From: Elusimicrobiota bacterium
GTDB taxonomy: Bacteria; CG03; SLGR01
Direction of reading: 5' to 3'
DNA length: 13,108 nt
Assembly (NCBI GenBank): GCA_012511615.1
Contig: JAAZFS010000079.1
Location: 1-13,108, forward strand
A program made the translations under genes and the position numbers. How positions within the stretch are numbered: position 1 is the first letter of the stretch; each line of letters starts with the position of its first letter. The notes under the pieces were generated by a model that did not search any database, was not told where the DNA came from, and saw nothing but the letters and a program-made list of their open reading frames with translations. Shown here one piece after another: positions 6,906 to 13,108 of the stretch.

Positions 6906-6912
6906 AGAAATT

Positions 6913-7383
6913 GTGGAAAAACTCACAACCTGTGGGAAACTTGTCAAGGTGTCTGGTTCGCCGGATGATACAATAAGATTAGGGAGGAGTCTTTCCAAGA
7001 TACTGAAAGGCCCCTCCCGTAATCTTTTTTTAATAGGAGACCTTGGTTCTGGAAAGACTACGCTCTTAAAAGGTCTTGGAGCGGGTCTAGGAATCCAGAA
7101 ATCTGAAGTTGTAAGTCCTACCTTTCAGCTCGTCAGAAAATACGAGTGTGGCAGAGAATCTCTTATTCATCTTGATCTTTATCGCTTGCATGATATTTCT
7201 GAAATAATGCATCTCGGATGGACCGATATGATTGAGGAGGATGCTGTAATGGCAGTTGAGTGGGCTGACCGTGCGTATGAGCTTTGGCCAGACGAGGGAG
7301 TATTTATTTTTTCAGCGATTCTTTCGGAAGATGAAAGAGAATATAGAATTTACTTAAATAAAGAAAATGTTCCTAGCGATTGA
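6913..7383 (+). CDS. tsaE: tRNA t6A biosynthesis ATPase TsaE
   Basis: TsaE is the ATPase that works with TsaB and TsaD to form N6-threonylcarbamoyladenosine at position 37 of ANN-decoding tRNAs. The 156-residue protein has the P-loop GDLGSGKTT (42-50), SPTFQLVRKYE (68-78), HLDLYRL (86-92) with Asp88, and the family EW in MAVEWADRA (Glu116). The start is GTG 6913, preceded by GGGGAG at 6900-6905. It is the first gene after the largest gap in the + strand run, so it may have its own regulation. It overlaps tsaB by 17 bp. tsaC and tsaD are not in this window. Confidence 0.95.
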   Translation: MEKLTTCGKLVKVSGSPDDTIRLGRSLSKILKGPSRNLFLIGDLGSGKTTLLKGLGAGLGIQKSEVVSPTFQLVRKYECGRESLIHLDLYRLHDISEIMHLGWTDMIEEDAVMAVEWADRAYELWPDEGVFIFSAILSEDEREYRIYLNKENVPSD

Positions 7384-7924
7384 AACTACGACAGATTTTT
7401 TTTCCGTTTCTTTGGGAGATGGAAAAAATATACCTGAGACCATCAAAATTCACGGTCGGCAGCATTCAGAGAGATTAATTCCATCTATTGAACAGCTGTT
7501 TGAAAATCAGAATTTATATCCAAAGGATTTGAAGGCTATTGCTGCAGGGCGTGGTCCTGGATCTTTTACAGGGATTAGGGTTGGGCTGACTTGTGCAGTA
7601 ACCTATGCACAGGTTCTTGATATTCCACTTTATGCATTGTCCTCTATGGATATTGCAGGAAAAGAAATTCCTGCTCCCGCGATTAGAGCATTTAGGAATA
7701 AGTTTTATACTGCGGATTATTCTCCGCAAGGCGATAGAGTATCAGAATATATAATTGTTGATGAAAAAGAGATGGAAGCAAAAAATTGTTTTGAAATTGA
7801 GGCTGAATCAAAAAAACTTTATTGGGAAGCGCATCGACTCTATAATGAAAGAGCCGAGGGCGACTGGAGAAATATTCAACCCATATATGTTATGAATACA
7901 GTATACAAAAAAAAGAATATGTAA
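7367..7924 (+). CDS. tsaB: tRNA t6A biosynthesis protein TsaB (short form)
   Basis: TsaB is the inactive Kae1-like partner that binds TsaD and TsaE in the t6A complex. The 185 residues include MFLAIETTTDFFSVSL (1-16), QHSERLIPSIEQL (32-44) and the diagnostic GRGPGSFTGIRVGL (61-74). The segment PAIRAFRNKFYTADY (104-118) matches the family's 'D-A-R-x-x-E-V-Y' region, and IQPIYVMN near the end corresponds to the usual 'P-x-Y-L-R' C-terminus. It is about 45 residues shorter than E. coli TsaB, with the loss inside the second lobe and not at the end. ATG 7367 has only a weak ribosome site, so coupling to tsaE is likely. Confidence 0.92.
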   Translation: MFLAIETTTDFFSVSLGDGKNIPETIKIHGRQHSERLIPSIEQLFENQNLYPKDLKAIAAGRGPGSFTGIRVGLTCAVTYAQVLDIPLYALSSMDIAGKEIPAPAIRAFRNKFYTADYSPQGDRVSEYIIVDEKEMEAKNCFEIEAESKKLYWEAHRLYNERAEGDWRNIQPIYVMNTVYKKKNM

Positions 7925-7936
7925 GGAGAAATAGAT

Positions 7937-8824
7937 ATGGCAGCAAAAGATAAAAAACTTAAGTTTGCACTTCCTAAGGGAAGTCTGCAAAAATCTACGA
8001 TAGAGATATTCACTAGTGCGGGATTCAGAATTTATTTGTCTGACGAACGCTCATATTATCCTGATTCAAATGACCCCGAAATAGAATTCATGCTTATCCG
8101 ACCACAGGAAATGTCGCGCTACCTTGAAGACGGAGTATTCGATGCGGGTCTTTGCGGATGGGATTGGCTTATGGAGAATGATTCAGATGTAGTTGAAATA
8201 TCGGAACTTGTATATGCAAAGAGCGGATTTAGGCCAGTCAAGTGGGTTCTTGCTGTTCCTGAGGATTCAGACATTAAAACCATAAATGACCTTGAAGGAA
8301 AAAAGGTTGCTACCGAACTAATAAATTTTGTGACAAGGTATCTGAAAGAAAAAAATATAAAATGCGATGTAGAGTTCTCATGGGGTGCTACCGAGGTAAA
8401 GCCTGGTGTTCTCTGTGACGCCATAGTAGAGCTTACCGAGACTGGTTCTTCTCTCAGGGCAAATCGCTTAAGGATAGTTGATGAGATTCTTTCATCTACA
8501 ACTCGTCTAATCGCAAATAAGGAATCATATCAGGATGATTGGAAGAGAAGAAAAATAGACAATATATCTCTTCTATTACAGTCTGCTGTTGCCGCCGCGG
8601 CAATGGTTGGACTTAAAATGAATGTCGAAAAAGAAAAAATTAATAAAATAATGGACATTCTCCCCTCTCTTATGAAACCAACTATTTCAAATCTTACTGT
8701 GGAAAACTGGGTTGCGCTTGAGGTTGTAATAGAAAAGAAAAAAGTAATGCAGATCCTGCCGGAATTAAAGAGGGCTGGGGCTCAGGGAATTATTGAGTAC
8801 CCTTTAAATAAAATTGTCTACTGA
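7937..8824 (+). CDS. hisG: ATP phosphoribosyltransferase, long form (HisG_L)
   Basis: HisG makes phosphoribosyl-ATP from ATP and PRPP, the first committed step of histidine synthesis. The 295-residue length and the C-terminal domain (about 212-295, ending in GAQGIIEYPLNKIVY) mark the long, HisZ-independent form, whose extra domain is the usual site of histidine feedback inhibition. Catalytic-domain motifs are LPKGSLQ (12-18), FDAGLCGWDWL (68-78), GATEVKPG (150-157) and DAIVELTETGSSLRANRLRIVD (161-182), which contains the PRPP-binding loop. ATG 7937 has AAGGAG at 7923-7928. No other his gene is in the window, so histidine genes are scattered or lie elsewhere. It overlaps gltX by 11 bp. Confidence 0.96.
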   Translation: MAAKDKKLKFALPKGSLQKSTIEIFTSAGFRIYLSDERSYYPDSNDPEIEFMLIRPQEMSRYLEDGVFDAGLCGWDWLMENDSDVVEISELVYAKSGFRPVKWVLAVPEDSDIKTINDLEGKKVATELINFVTRYLKEKNIKCDVEFSWGATEVKPGVLCDAIVELTETGSSLRANRLRIVDEILSSTTRLIANKESYQDDWKRRKIDNISLLLQSAVAAAAMVGLKMNVEKEKINKIMDILPSLMKPTISNLTVENWVALEVVIEKKKVMQILPELKRAGAQGIIEYPLNKIVY

Positions 8825-10253
8825 AAAAATTAGAACAAGATTTGCTCCTTCTCCAACTGGATATCTGCACATAGGCGGTGTACGGACGGCTCTATACAAT
8901 TATTTATTCGCAAAAAAAAATAAGGGTAAGTTTATACTGAGAATCGAAGACACCGATTTGACCCGTTCGGATGAAAAATTTACCCGTCCTATAATGGAGG
9001 GCTTGAAATGGCTGGGACTTGACTGGGATGAGGGTCCCTATTATCAGAGTAAGAGAAAAGATATATATGATTTTGCTCTTAAGGAGCTGATTGATAGCGG
9101 GGAGGTTTACAGATGTTTTTGTACTCCTGAAGAGCTTGCCCAGCGTAGAGAAGAAAATCGCCAGAAGGGTGGCGATACTGGATATGATGGACGTTGCCTT
9201 AGATTAACAGAAGACGAGCAAGCAGATTTAGAAAAATCAGGCCTTCCATATGCATGGAGAATAAAAACTCCAGATTCAGGTTTTATTAAATTTGAAGATT
9301 TGATTAAGGGAGAAGTTTCATTTCCTGCAGATACTATTCATGATTTCGTAATTCTTAAATCTGATGGTATGCCAGCCTATAATTTTGCTTGTGTTGTTGA
9401 CGATTCGTCAATGGATATTACTCATGTGATTCGCGGAGACGATCATATATCAAATACTCCAAAGCAAATTTTGATTTTTGATGCGCTCAAAATTAAGCCA
9501 CCAAGGTTTGCCCATCTTCCTCAGGTGCATGGGATAGATGGCAAGCGGCTTTCAAAGAGGACCGGCGCGGTGTCCCTTGCAGAGTATCAGGAGAAAGGTT
9601 ATCTTCCTGCTGCACTTAGAAATTACTTGGCACTCTTGGGATGGTCTACGGAAGACTCTCAACAACTCTTTACAGAAGATGAGCTTGAAAATAAATTTGA
9701 TTTATCCCGCGTAGGGAAAAGTGCGGGTGTTTTTGATATAGAAAAACTCAATTGGATGAACGGAAAGTTTATAAGAGATTCATCAGCATCTGATTTGGCC
9801 AATGAAGCCCGCCCCTGGCTTGAAGCTGCAGGAATAATCGAAAAAGGAGATGATATCTCTGATAGAATAAAGAAGGCTATTGAGCTGGAAAAAGAGAAGT
9901 TTATGCTCCTGAGCGACATTCCGTCCAAAATTGACATTTTAATAAAAGATAGTATATTATACGATACTAAGGCAGTCACTAAACGCTTAAAAAAAGAAGG
10001 CGTCAGAGATGTTTTAGAAGGCATTATACCTATCCTCCAGAAAGAACAGGAATTTACAAAAGATGGGCTTGAAAAAGCATTTCGTGTGTTTTGTGAGGAT
10101 AAAGGTATCGGAGCAGGAAAACTTTTCCATCCAGTCCGGGTGGCAGTTTCGGGAAGAACGACAGGTCCAGGAGTTTTTGAGCTACTGGAGTTTTTAGGGA
10201 AAGACCGCGTTTTAGAAAGAATAGAAGTCGCACTGAAGGAGTATGTTGAATAA
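8814..10253 (+). CDS. gltX: Glutamyl-tRNA synthetase (class I)
   Basis: GltX charges tRNA-Glu with glutamate. If the enzyme is of the non-discriminating kind it also charges tRNA-Gln for later amidation. The 479 residues start RTRFAPSPTGYLHIGGVRTALYNY-like, with the HIGH motif as HIGG at 19-22. The KMSKS loop is KRLSKRTG (244-251) in HGIDGKRLSKRTGAVSLAEY. A zinc-site-like segment has Cys101, Cys103 and Cys128, but the fourth ligand (His in E. coli) is not visible. The C-terminal helical anticodon domain is complete. TTG 8814 is the only start that fits: a stop lies in frame at 8805, and the first motif begins at residue 7. The stop overlaps the next ATG by one base. Confidence 0.97.
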   Translation: MSTEKIRTRFAPSPTGYLHIGGVRTALYNYLFAKKNKGKFILRIEDTDLTRSDEKFTRPIMEGLKWLGLDWDEGPYYQSKRKDIYDFALKELIDSGEVYRCFCTPEELAQRREENRQKGGDTGYDGRCLRLTEDEQADLEKSGLPYAWRIKTPDSGFIKFEDLIKGEVSFPADTIHDFVILKSDGMPAYNFACVVDDSSMDITHVIRGDDHISNTPKQILIFDALKIKPPRFAHLPQVHGIDGKRLSKRTGAVSLAEYQEKGYLPAALRNYLALLGWSTEDSQQLFTEDELENKFDLSRVGKSAGVFDIEKLNWMNGKFIRDSSASDLANEARPWLEAAGIIEKGDDISDRIKKAIELEKEKFMLLSDIPSKIDILIKDSILYDTKAVTKRLKKEGVRDVLEGIIPILQKEQEFTKDGLEKAFRVFCEDKGIGAGKLFHPVRVAVSGRTTGPGVFELLEFLGKDRVLERIEVALKEYVE

Positions 10254-10645
10254 TGAGTGAAGACAAAACTATAATTGACCAAATAGATCCCCATTTTTTT
10301 AATTTAATAATGTCACTGTCACAGACCGCTCTTTTTGGCATGGGTAAAATATCTCATCCTCAGACGGGCGAGATAGAAAAAGATATGGAGCTGGCGCGCG
10401 TAAATATTGATATTATTCATATGTTCAAAGAGAAGACTAAAGGGAACCTTACGGAAAAAGAAAAAGAGATCATAACCGATACGCTCATGAATCTGCAGCT
10501 TACTTTTGCAGACGAAAAGAAAAGAGATGATTTAGAAAAGAGTAAGGAGACTGAAGAGTCTAAAGATAAATCAGAGGATTCTGAAGAATCCAAAGAAGAT
10601 ATAAACCAGGAAAACTCCGAGACCGAAGAAAACTCAGAAAAATAA
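10253..10645 (+). CDS. DUF1844 family protein with acidic/lysine-rich tail
   Basis: The 130-residue protein has a helical core (about 12-88): FFNLIMSLSQTALFGMGKI, then an amphipathic stretch (EKDMELARVNIDIIHMFKEK) and TKGNLTEKEKEIITDTLMNLQ. This matches the pattern I recall for DUF1844, a small cytoplasmic family of unknown function. Residues 89-130 are a disordered-looking Lys/Glu/Ser/Asp tail. ATG 10253 shares one base with the gltX stop, and AAGGAG lies at 10236-10241 (11 bases away). The gene sits between gltX and tRNA-Gln and is probably co-transcribed with both. No function is assigned. Confidence 0.85.
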   Translation: MSEDKTIIDQIDPHFFNLIMSLSQTALFGMGKISHPQTGEIEKDMELARVNIDIIHMFKEKTKGNLTEKEKEIITDTLMNLQLTFADEKKRDDLEKSKETEESKDKSEDSEESKEDINQENSETEENSEK

Positions 10646-10654
10646 ACTTATAGC

Positions 10655-10728
10655 TGCCGGCTCGTCTAATGGCAGGACAGCGGGTTCTGGTCCCGTATGT
10701 GGGGGTTCGAGTCCTCCGCCGGCAGCCA
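10655..10728 (+). tRNA. tRNA-Gln (anticodon CTG), CCA encoded
   Basis: The cloverleaf is complete. The acceptor stem is TGCCGGC (10655-10661) with GCCGGCA (10718-10724). The D-arm is GTC...GAC (10664-10678). The anticodon arm is GCGGG/CCCGT with loop TTCTGGT and anticodon CTG at 10687-10689. The T-arm is GGGGG-TTCGAGT-CCTCC. G10725 is the discriminator, followed by encoded CCA. The U1-A72 first pair is usual for bacterial tRNA-Gln. It starts nine bases after the DUF1844 stop, so it is likely released from the same transcript. No clear intrinsic terminator follows before the convergent MATE gene. Confidence 0.96.
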
Positions 10729-10812
10729 TTTCAACCTATATTCCATCCCTATCAAAAATACCTAAAACACTATCGATAAATCTAGCACAAGAAGGTTTAA
10801 AAGCTTAAAGTA

Positions 10813-12180
10813 TTATTCAGCCTTATCTGAGAATGTTGGTTGGGGTATTAAGTTTTTGACATACTGCCTGATTAATAGACCTGATAAGATATAGGATATA
10901 GAAAGAGCTATTAGTATACCCTTTTCTCCCGCTAAATGTGCGCCTAGAAAAGCAAAAGGCAGAACCAGAATGAAAAACTGAGTCATTGTCCAACCTGCTG
11001 CGATAAAGGGTTTTTTCATAACATTTAAAAAAACCGTCCCCAACTGAAATATTCCCCATAGACCGTAGGATATTGGAACGATTCGCATGTAAAGAACTGC
11101 CGAATTAATAATTTCAGTATTTTTGGAGAAAATTTTGGCTACTGTAGGTGCGGCTAAGAATAATATTGCAGCTGAGCTAAATCCAGCGATAAAAGAATAT
11201 TGTTTGCTTATTTGGTCGGCAGATTTCATCCGGCCGTATTTTTTTGCGCCAAGATTTTGCCCCATAAATGGTCCGAAAACGCTGCTCAGTGCCATTATAG
11301 GAGATAGGGCGAATATCTCTATTCGAGTGCCAATGCCAAAACCAGCGACTGCATATGGTCCGAATCCAGCAAGGAGCCTTACGATTACACCTTGAACCAA
11401 GGGAGGAGCCATCCTGGTAAGCGAATTGGGAAGTCCTATGTAAATTATTTGTTTCCAAGAATCAATTATTTCCTTGATTCGGGTGTTTTTAAAACTTATT
11501 AAACCTTCCCTTTTTCTTAGCACGTAAATTGCTACCAAGGCGGTAATGCTCCGGGCAAATACTGTGGCAATAGCAGCTCCCTTTACCTCCAATCTCGGAA
11601 AAGGTCCGATACCGAAGATAAGTAGAGGGTCGAGTATAATATTTATACTAGCCGAAAGAGCCATGATGAGTCCGGGAGTTTTGGTATCTCCGATAGCCCT
11701 TATTGTATGGTTACCTATCATAGGAATTACTACCATAATCACACCTAAATACCAGATGGACATATAGTCTTTGATATAAGAGAGAATTTCTCCTTCAGCA
11801 CCAAGGGCAGTAAAAAGCGGTTCTATTGTCAATAAACCTATGCTGGAGGTAATCAGGGTAATAATAAATCCGAGTACAAGGCTGTCTGTCGTAATTCTTT
11901 TGAGTAAACGGTTGTTTTGGGCTCCGAATGCGCGTGCTGTAAGTACAGAGCTTCCCATTCCAATACCATGTGCGAAACTTTGTACGACCATTATAACAGG
12001 AAAAGTAAAAGAAAGAGCTGTAAGTTGATTGGGGCCAAGTCGTCCTAAAAAGAAAGTGTCAGTTAAGTTAAATACTACCATTCCCAGCATTCCAATTATT
12101 GTTGGAAATGCAAGATAGAGAAGCTGAGTGGGAATGTTTCCTTGGGTTAATAGATGTTTATTGCTACTTTTAGAAGCCAT
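10813..12180 (-). CDS. MATE family efflux transporter
   Basis: This is a Na+- or H+-driven multidrug/toxin antiporter of the inner membrane. The 455-residue product has about 12 hydrophobic helices in two related halves. Typical MATE features are LAFPTIIGMLGMVVFNLTDTFF-type first helix with Asp at about 41, LGPNQLTALSF, GIGMGSSVLTARAFG, and VKGAAIATVFARS in the first half. The second half has GLPNSLTRMAPPLVQGV, GFGIGTRIE and FGPFMGQNLGAKK. The start is the ATG at 12178-12180; its ribosome site is weak. It points toward the tRNA and away from the flavodoxin gene. Substrate cannot be told from sequence; it looks NorM/DinF-like. It marks the end of the housekeeping run. Confidence 0.95.
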   Translation of the reverse strand: MASKSSNKHLLTQGNIPTQLLYLAFPTIIGMLGMVVFNLTDTFFLGRLGPNQLTALSFTFPVIMVVQSFAHGIGMGSSVLTARAFGAQNNRLLKRITTDSLVLGFIITLITSSIGLLTIEPLFTALGAEGEILSYIKDYMSIWYLGVIMVVIPMIGNHTIRAIGDTKTPGLIMALSASINIILDPLLIFGIGPFPRLEVKGAAIATVFARSITALVAIYVLRKREGLISFKNTRIKEIIDSWKQIIYIGLPNSLTRMAPPLVQGVIVRLLAGFGPYAVAGFGIGTRIEIFALSPIMALSSVFGPFMGQNLGAKKYGRMKSADQISKQYSFIAGFSSAAILFLAAPTVAKIFSKNTEIINSAVLYMRIVPISYGLWGIFQLGTVFLNVMKKPFIAAGWTMTQFFILVLPFAFLGAHLAGEKGILIALSISYILSGLLIRQYVKNLIPQPTFSDKAE

Positions 12181-12285
12181 TTTTTAGTGATTGTCTCTTT
12201 ACAGGTAGAATTTATACTCGATGATTGTTCGAATGAATATAGCAAATTTTCCTTTGTTTTTCTAATTTCATCGAAATTTGTTAAT

Positions 12286-12315
12286 TTGACTGAGTAGACT
12301 TAATTATAATAAAAT
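12286..12315 (+). promoter_or_regulatory. Probable sigma-70-type promoter for the small ORF and flavodoxin gene
   Basis: TTGACT (12286-12291) lies 18 bases before TAAAAT (12310-12315), close to the -35/-10 consensus. A perfect TATAAT at 12305-12310 overlaps it but has only a 13-base spacer from TTGACT. The element lies in the A/T-rich divergent gap (12181-12340), about 25 bases before the next ATG. This is sequence resemblance only. Confidence 0.5.
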
Positions 12316-12340
12316 TTCTAAGGCTATTTTGGGGGGATTT

Positions 12341-12463
12341 ATGAGTATTATAAATACTGTAACAAAAAGTGAGAAAGAAGCTGAGAACCTTTATTGGAAA
12401 TCTCTAGTTTTTGAAGAGATTGGTATGGATTTTTATATTTATGCAGGGAGGAAACATGGTTAA
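12341..12463 (+). CDS. Possible 40-aa small ORF upstream of the flavodoxin gene
   Basis: ATG 12341 follows a G-run (GGGGGG at 12331-12336) that can serve as a ribosome site, and a probable promoter just upstream. The product (MSIINTVTKSEKEAENLYWK, then a 20-residue end FYIYAGRKHG-type) is soluble and helical-looking. It overlaps the flavodoxin start by 8 bp, so its translation would carry ribosomes onto that gene. It could be a leader peptide, a small protein, or the remnant of a larger gene; a faint likeness to ferritin/rubrerythrin N-termini is too weak to claim. Confidence 0.4.
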   Translation: MSIINTVTKSEKEAENLYWKSLVFEEIGMDFYIYAGRKHG

Positions 12464-12944
12464 AGTTTTGATAGTTTATCACTCAAGGACGGGAAATACA
12501 CAAAAGATGGCTGAATATGTTAAGGCTGGAGTTGAGGAGGCTGGAGCTCTTGCTATTCTAAAGCGAGCGGAAGATACTAGACCAGAAGATATGAATACAG
12601 CAGATGCAGTAATCATAGGATCCCCAACATATTATGGTCTTCCGGCAGCAGAGATTAAGAGTTTGGTAGATAAGAGTATAAAGTTTCATGGAGAATTTGA
12701 AGGGAAGGTTGGTGGAGCTTTTGCTTCTTCTGCAAATAAGGGGGGAGGAAACGAGACAACGATTATGGCAATAATTCAGGCCCTTCTTATTCATGGAATG
12801 ATAATTCCGGGAAGTTCAAAAGGGGATCATTATGGCCCTGTGTCCATTGGAAAACCAGATGAAGATGTTCGTATTCAGTGTATGAACCTGGGGAAGAGAA
12901 CGGTTCTTGTAACTTCAAAACTAAAGGCTAGCAAAACAGGTTAA
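12456..12944 (+). CDS. Flavodoxin family protein (WrbA-like NAD(P)H:quinone oxidoreductase)
   Basis: This is a cytoplasmic FMN protein that probably reduces quinones or acts in redox defence. The 162 residues have the FMN phosphate loop YHSRTGNTQKMA (8-19), the second FMN loop IIGSPTYYGLPAAEIKSLVD (53-72), and FASSANKGGGNETTIMAIIQ (89-108) followed by LLIHGMIIPGS, which is the WrbA-type pattern. ATG 12456 is chosen because GGAGG (12447-12451) precedes it and residue 3 begins the first strand (KVLIVYHS). The in-frame TTG at 12411 would add 15 residues without a ribosome site. Exact electron donor and acceptor cannot be inferred. Confidence 0.9.
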   Translation: MVKVLIVYHSRTGNTQKMAEYVKAGVEEAGALAILKRAEDTRPEDMNTADAVIIGSPTYYGLPAAEIKSLVDKSIKFHGEFEGKVGGAFASSANKGGGNETTIMAIIQALLIHGMIIPGSSKGDHYGPVSIGKPDEDVRIQCMNLGKRTVLVTSKLKASKTG

Positions 12945-13031
12945 ATTGAGTTTTAAAAAATTTCAGACCAGCTTGAGAGATATATTTATAATAAGGAAGA
13001 ATTCAATATTTTTACAAGTTTTTTGCTAGAT

Positions 13032-13107
13032 TTACTTATTAAAGCAGCAAGCGCCTAGTTTCTTTTCTGCTCCTATGGTCCAGTTAAATCTATGGAATAA
13101 CCATAGG
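13032..13107 (-). CDS. Possible C-terminal end of a gene entering from the right edge
   Basis: On the - strand a frame is open from the right edge for 24 codons and ends at TAA (13032-13034). It reads LWLFHRFNWTIGAEKKLGAC and then CFNK, which has a protein-like look but matches no family I recognise. An open stretch this short occurs by chance, so support is weak. Confidence 0.22.
   Translation of the reverse strand, partial: LWLFHRFNWTIGAEKKLGACCFNK
13072..13107. repeat. Perfect 8-bp inverted repeat at the right edge
   Basis: CCTATGGT (13072-13079) and ACCATAGG (13100-13107) are exact inverted copies with a 20-base spacer. No T-run follows on either strand within view. It could be a protein-binding palindrome or a chance hairpin; the window ends one base later, so wider symmetry cannot be judged. 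Confidence 0.45.
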
Positions 13108-13108
13108 C

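Noticed and set aside
9659..10294. 211-codon - strand open frame opposite gltX
   Set aside because: It lies wholly opposite a conserved gltX end; its Ser/Phe-rich composition is typical of an antisense shadow.
10771..10778. TATCGATA palindrome between the tRNA and the MATE gene
   Set aside because: An isolated 8-bp palindrome in A/T-rich sequence, expected by chance and not part of a terminator hairpin.
10729..10812. tRNA-Gln 3' end as an integration site for the MATE/flavodoxin segment
   Set aside because: No integrase, no repeat of the tRNA 3' end in the window and no sharp change in codon style; nothing supports an island.
12211..12239. Reverse-strand promoter for the MATE gene (TATAAA at 12211-12216)
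   Set aside because: A -10-like box is present, but no acceptable -35 box lies 16-18 bases upstream.
12411..12455. Longer flavodoxin start at TTG 12411
   Set aside because: The extension has no ribosome site and no family equivalent; ATG 12456 has GGAGG four bases upstream.

Overview
The window is a dense bacterial housekeeping region. On the + strand a near-continuous run goes from the 3' part of ftsH (cut by the left edge) through folE, folP, cdaA, a 27-codon cdaR/ybbR-like remnant, pdxJ, a small anchored protein, acpS, nnr (fused NnrE-NnrD), a two-helix membrane protein, tsaE, tsaB, hisG, gltX and a DUF1844 gene to a tRNA-Gln(CTG). After the tRNA the order changes: a MATE transporter gene lies on the - strand, followed by a divergently transcribed unit with a 40-codon small ORF and a WrbA/flavodoxin-family gene. 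The last ~160 bases hold no convincing complete gene.

The organism is a bacterium with Gram-negative-like gene order. From memory, ftsH-folP-cdaA-ybbR-pdxJ-acpS-nnr-tsaE resembles arrangements in deltaproteobacterial-type genomes and in uncultivated lineages such as Omnitrophota. DUF1844 and lysine/glutamate-rich protein tails fit that group too. No rRNA or lineage marker is present, so this is inference only.

The + strand run is tightly packed. Most junctions overlap by 1-17 bp, and several genes start at TTG inside a TTGA stop/start overlap (1941, 4343, 4636, 5001). It brings together membrane proteolysis (FtsH), folate (FolE, FolP), c-di-AMP (CdaA), vitamin B6 (PdxJ), acyl-carrier-protein activation (AcpS), NAD(P)HX repair (Nnr), tRNA t6A modification (TsaE, TsaB), histidine entry (HisG) and glutamyl-tRNA synthesis (GltX). 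The genes share expression more than a pathway.

I found no defence system, CRISPR array, insertion sequence, phage or biosynthetic cluster. The unusual items are small: a CdaR gene reduced to its membrane anchor, eight 19-residue tandem repeats in the FtsH tail, a look-alike membrane helix on both sides of pdxJ, a MamI-like two-helix protein, a shortened TsaB, and a possible RNA switch before tsaE.
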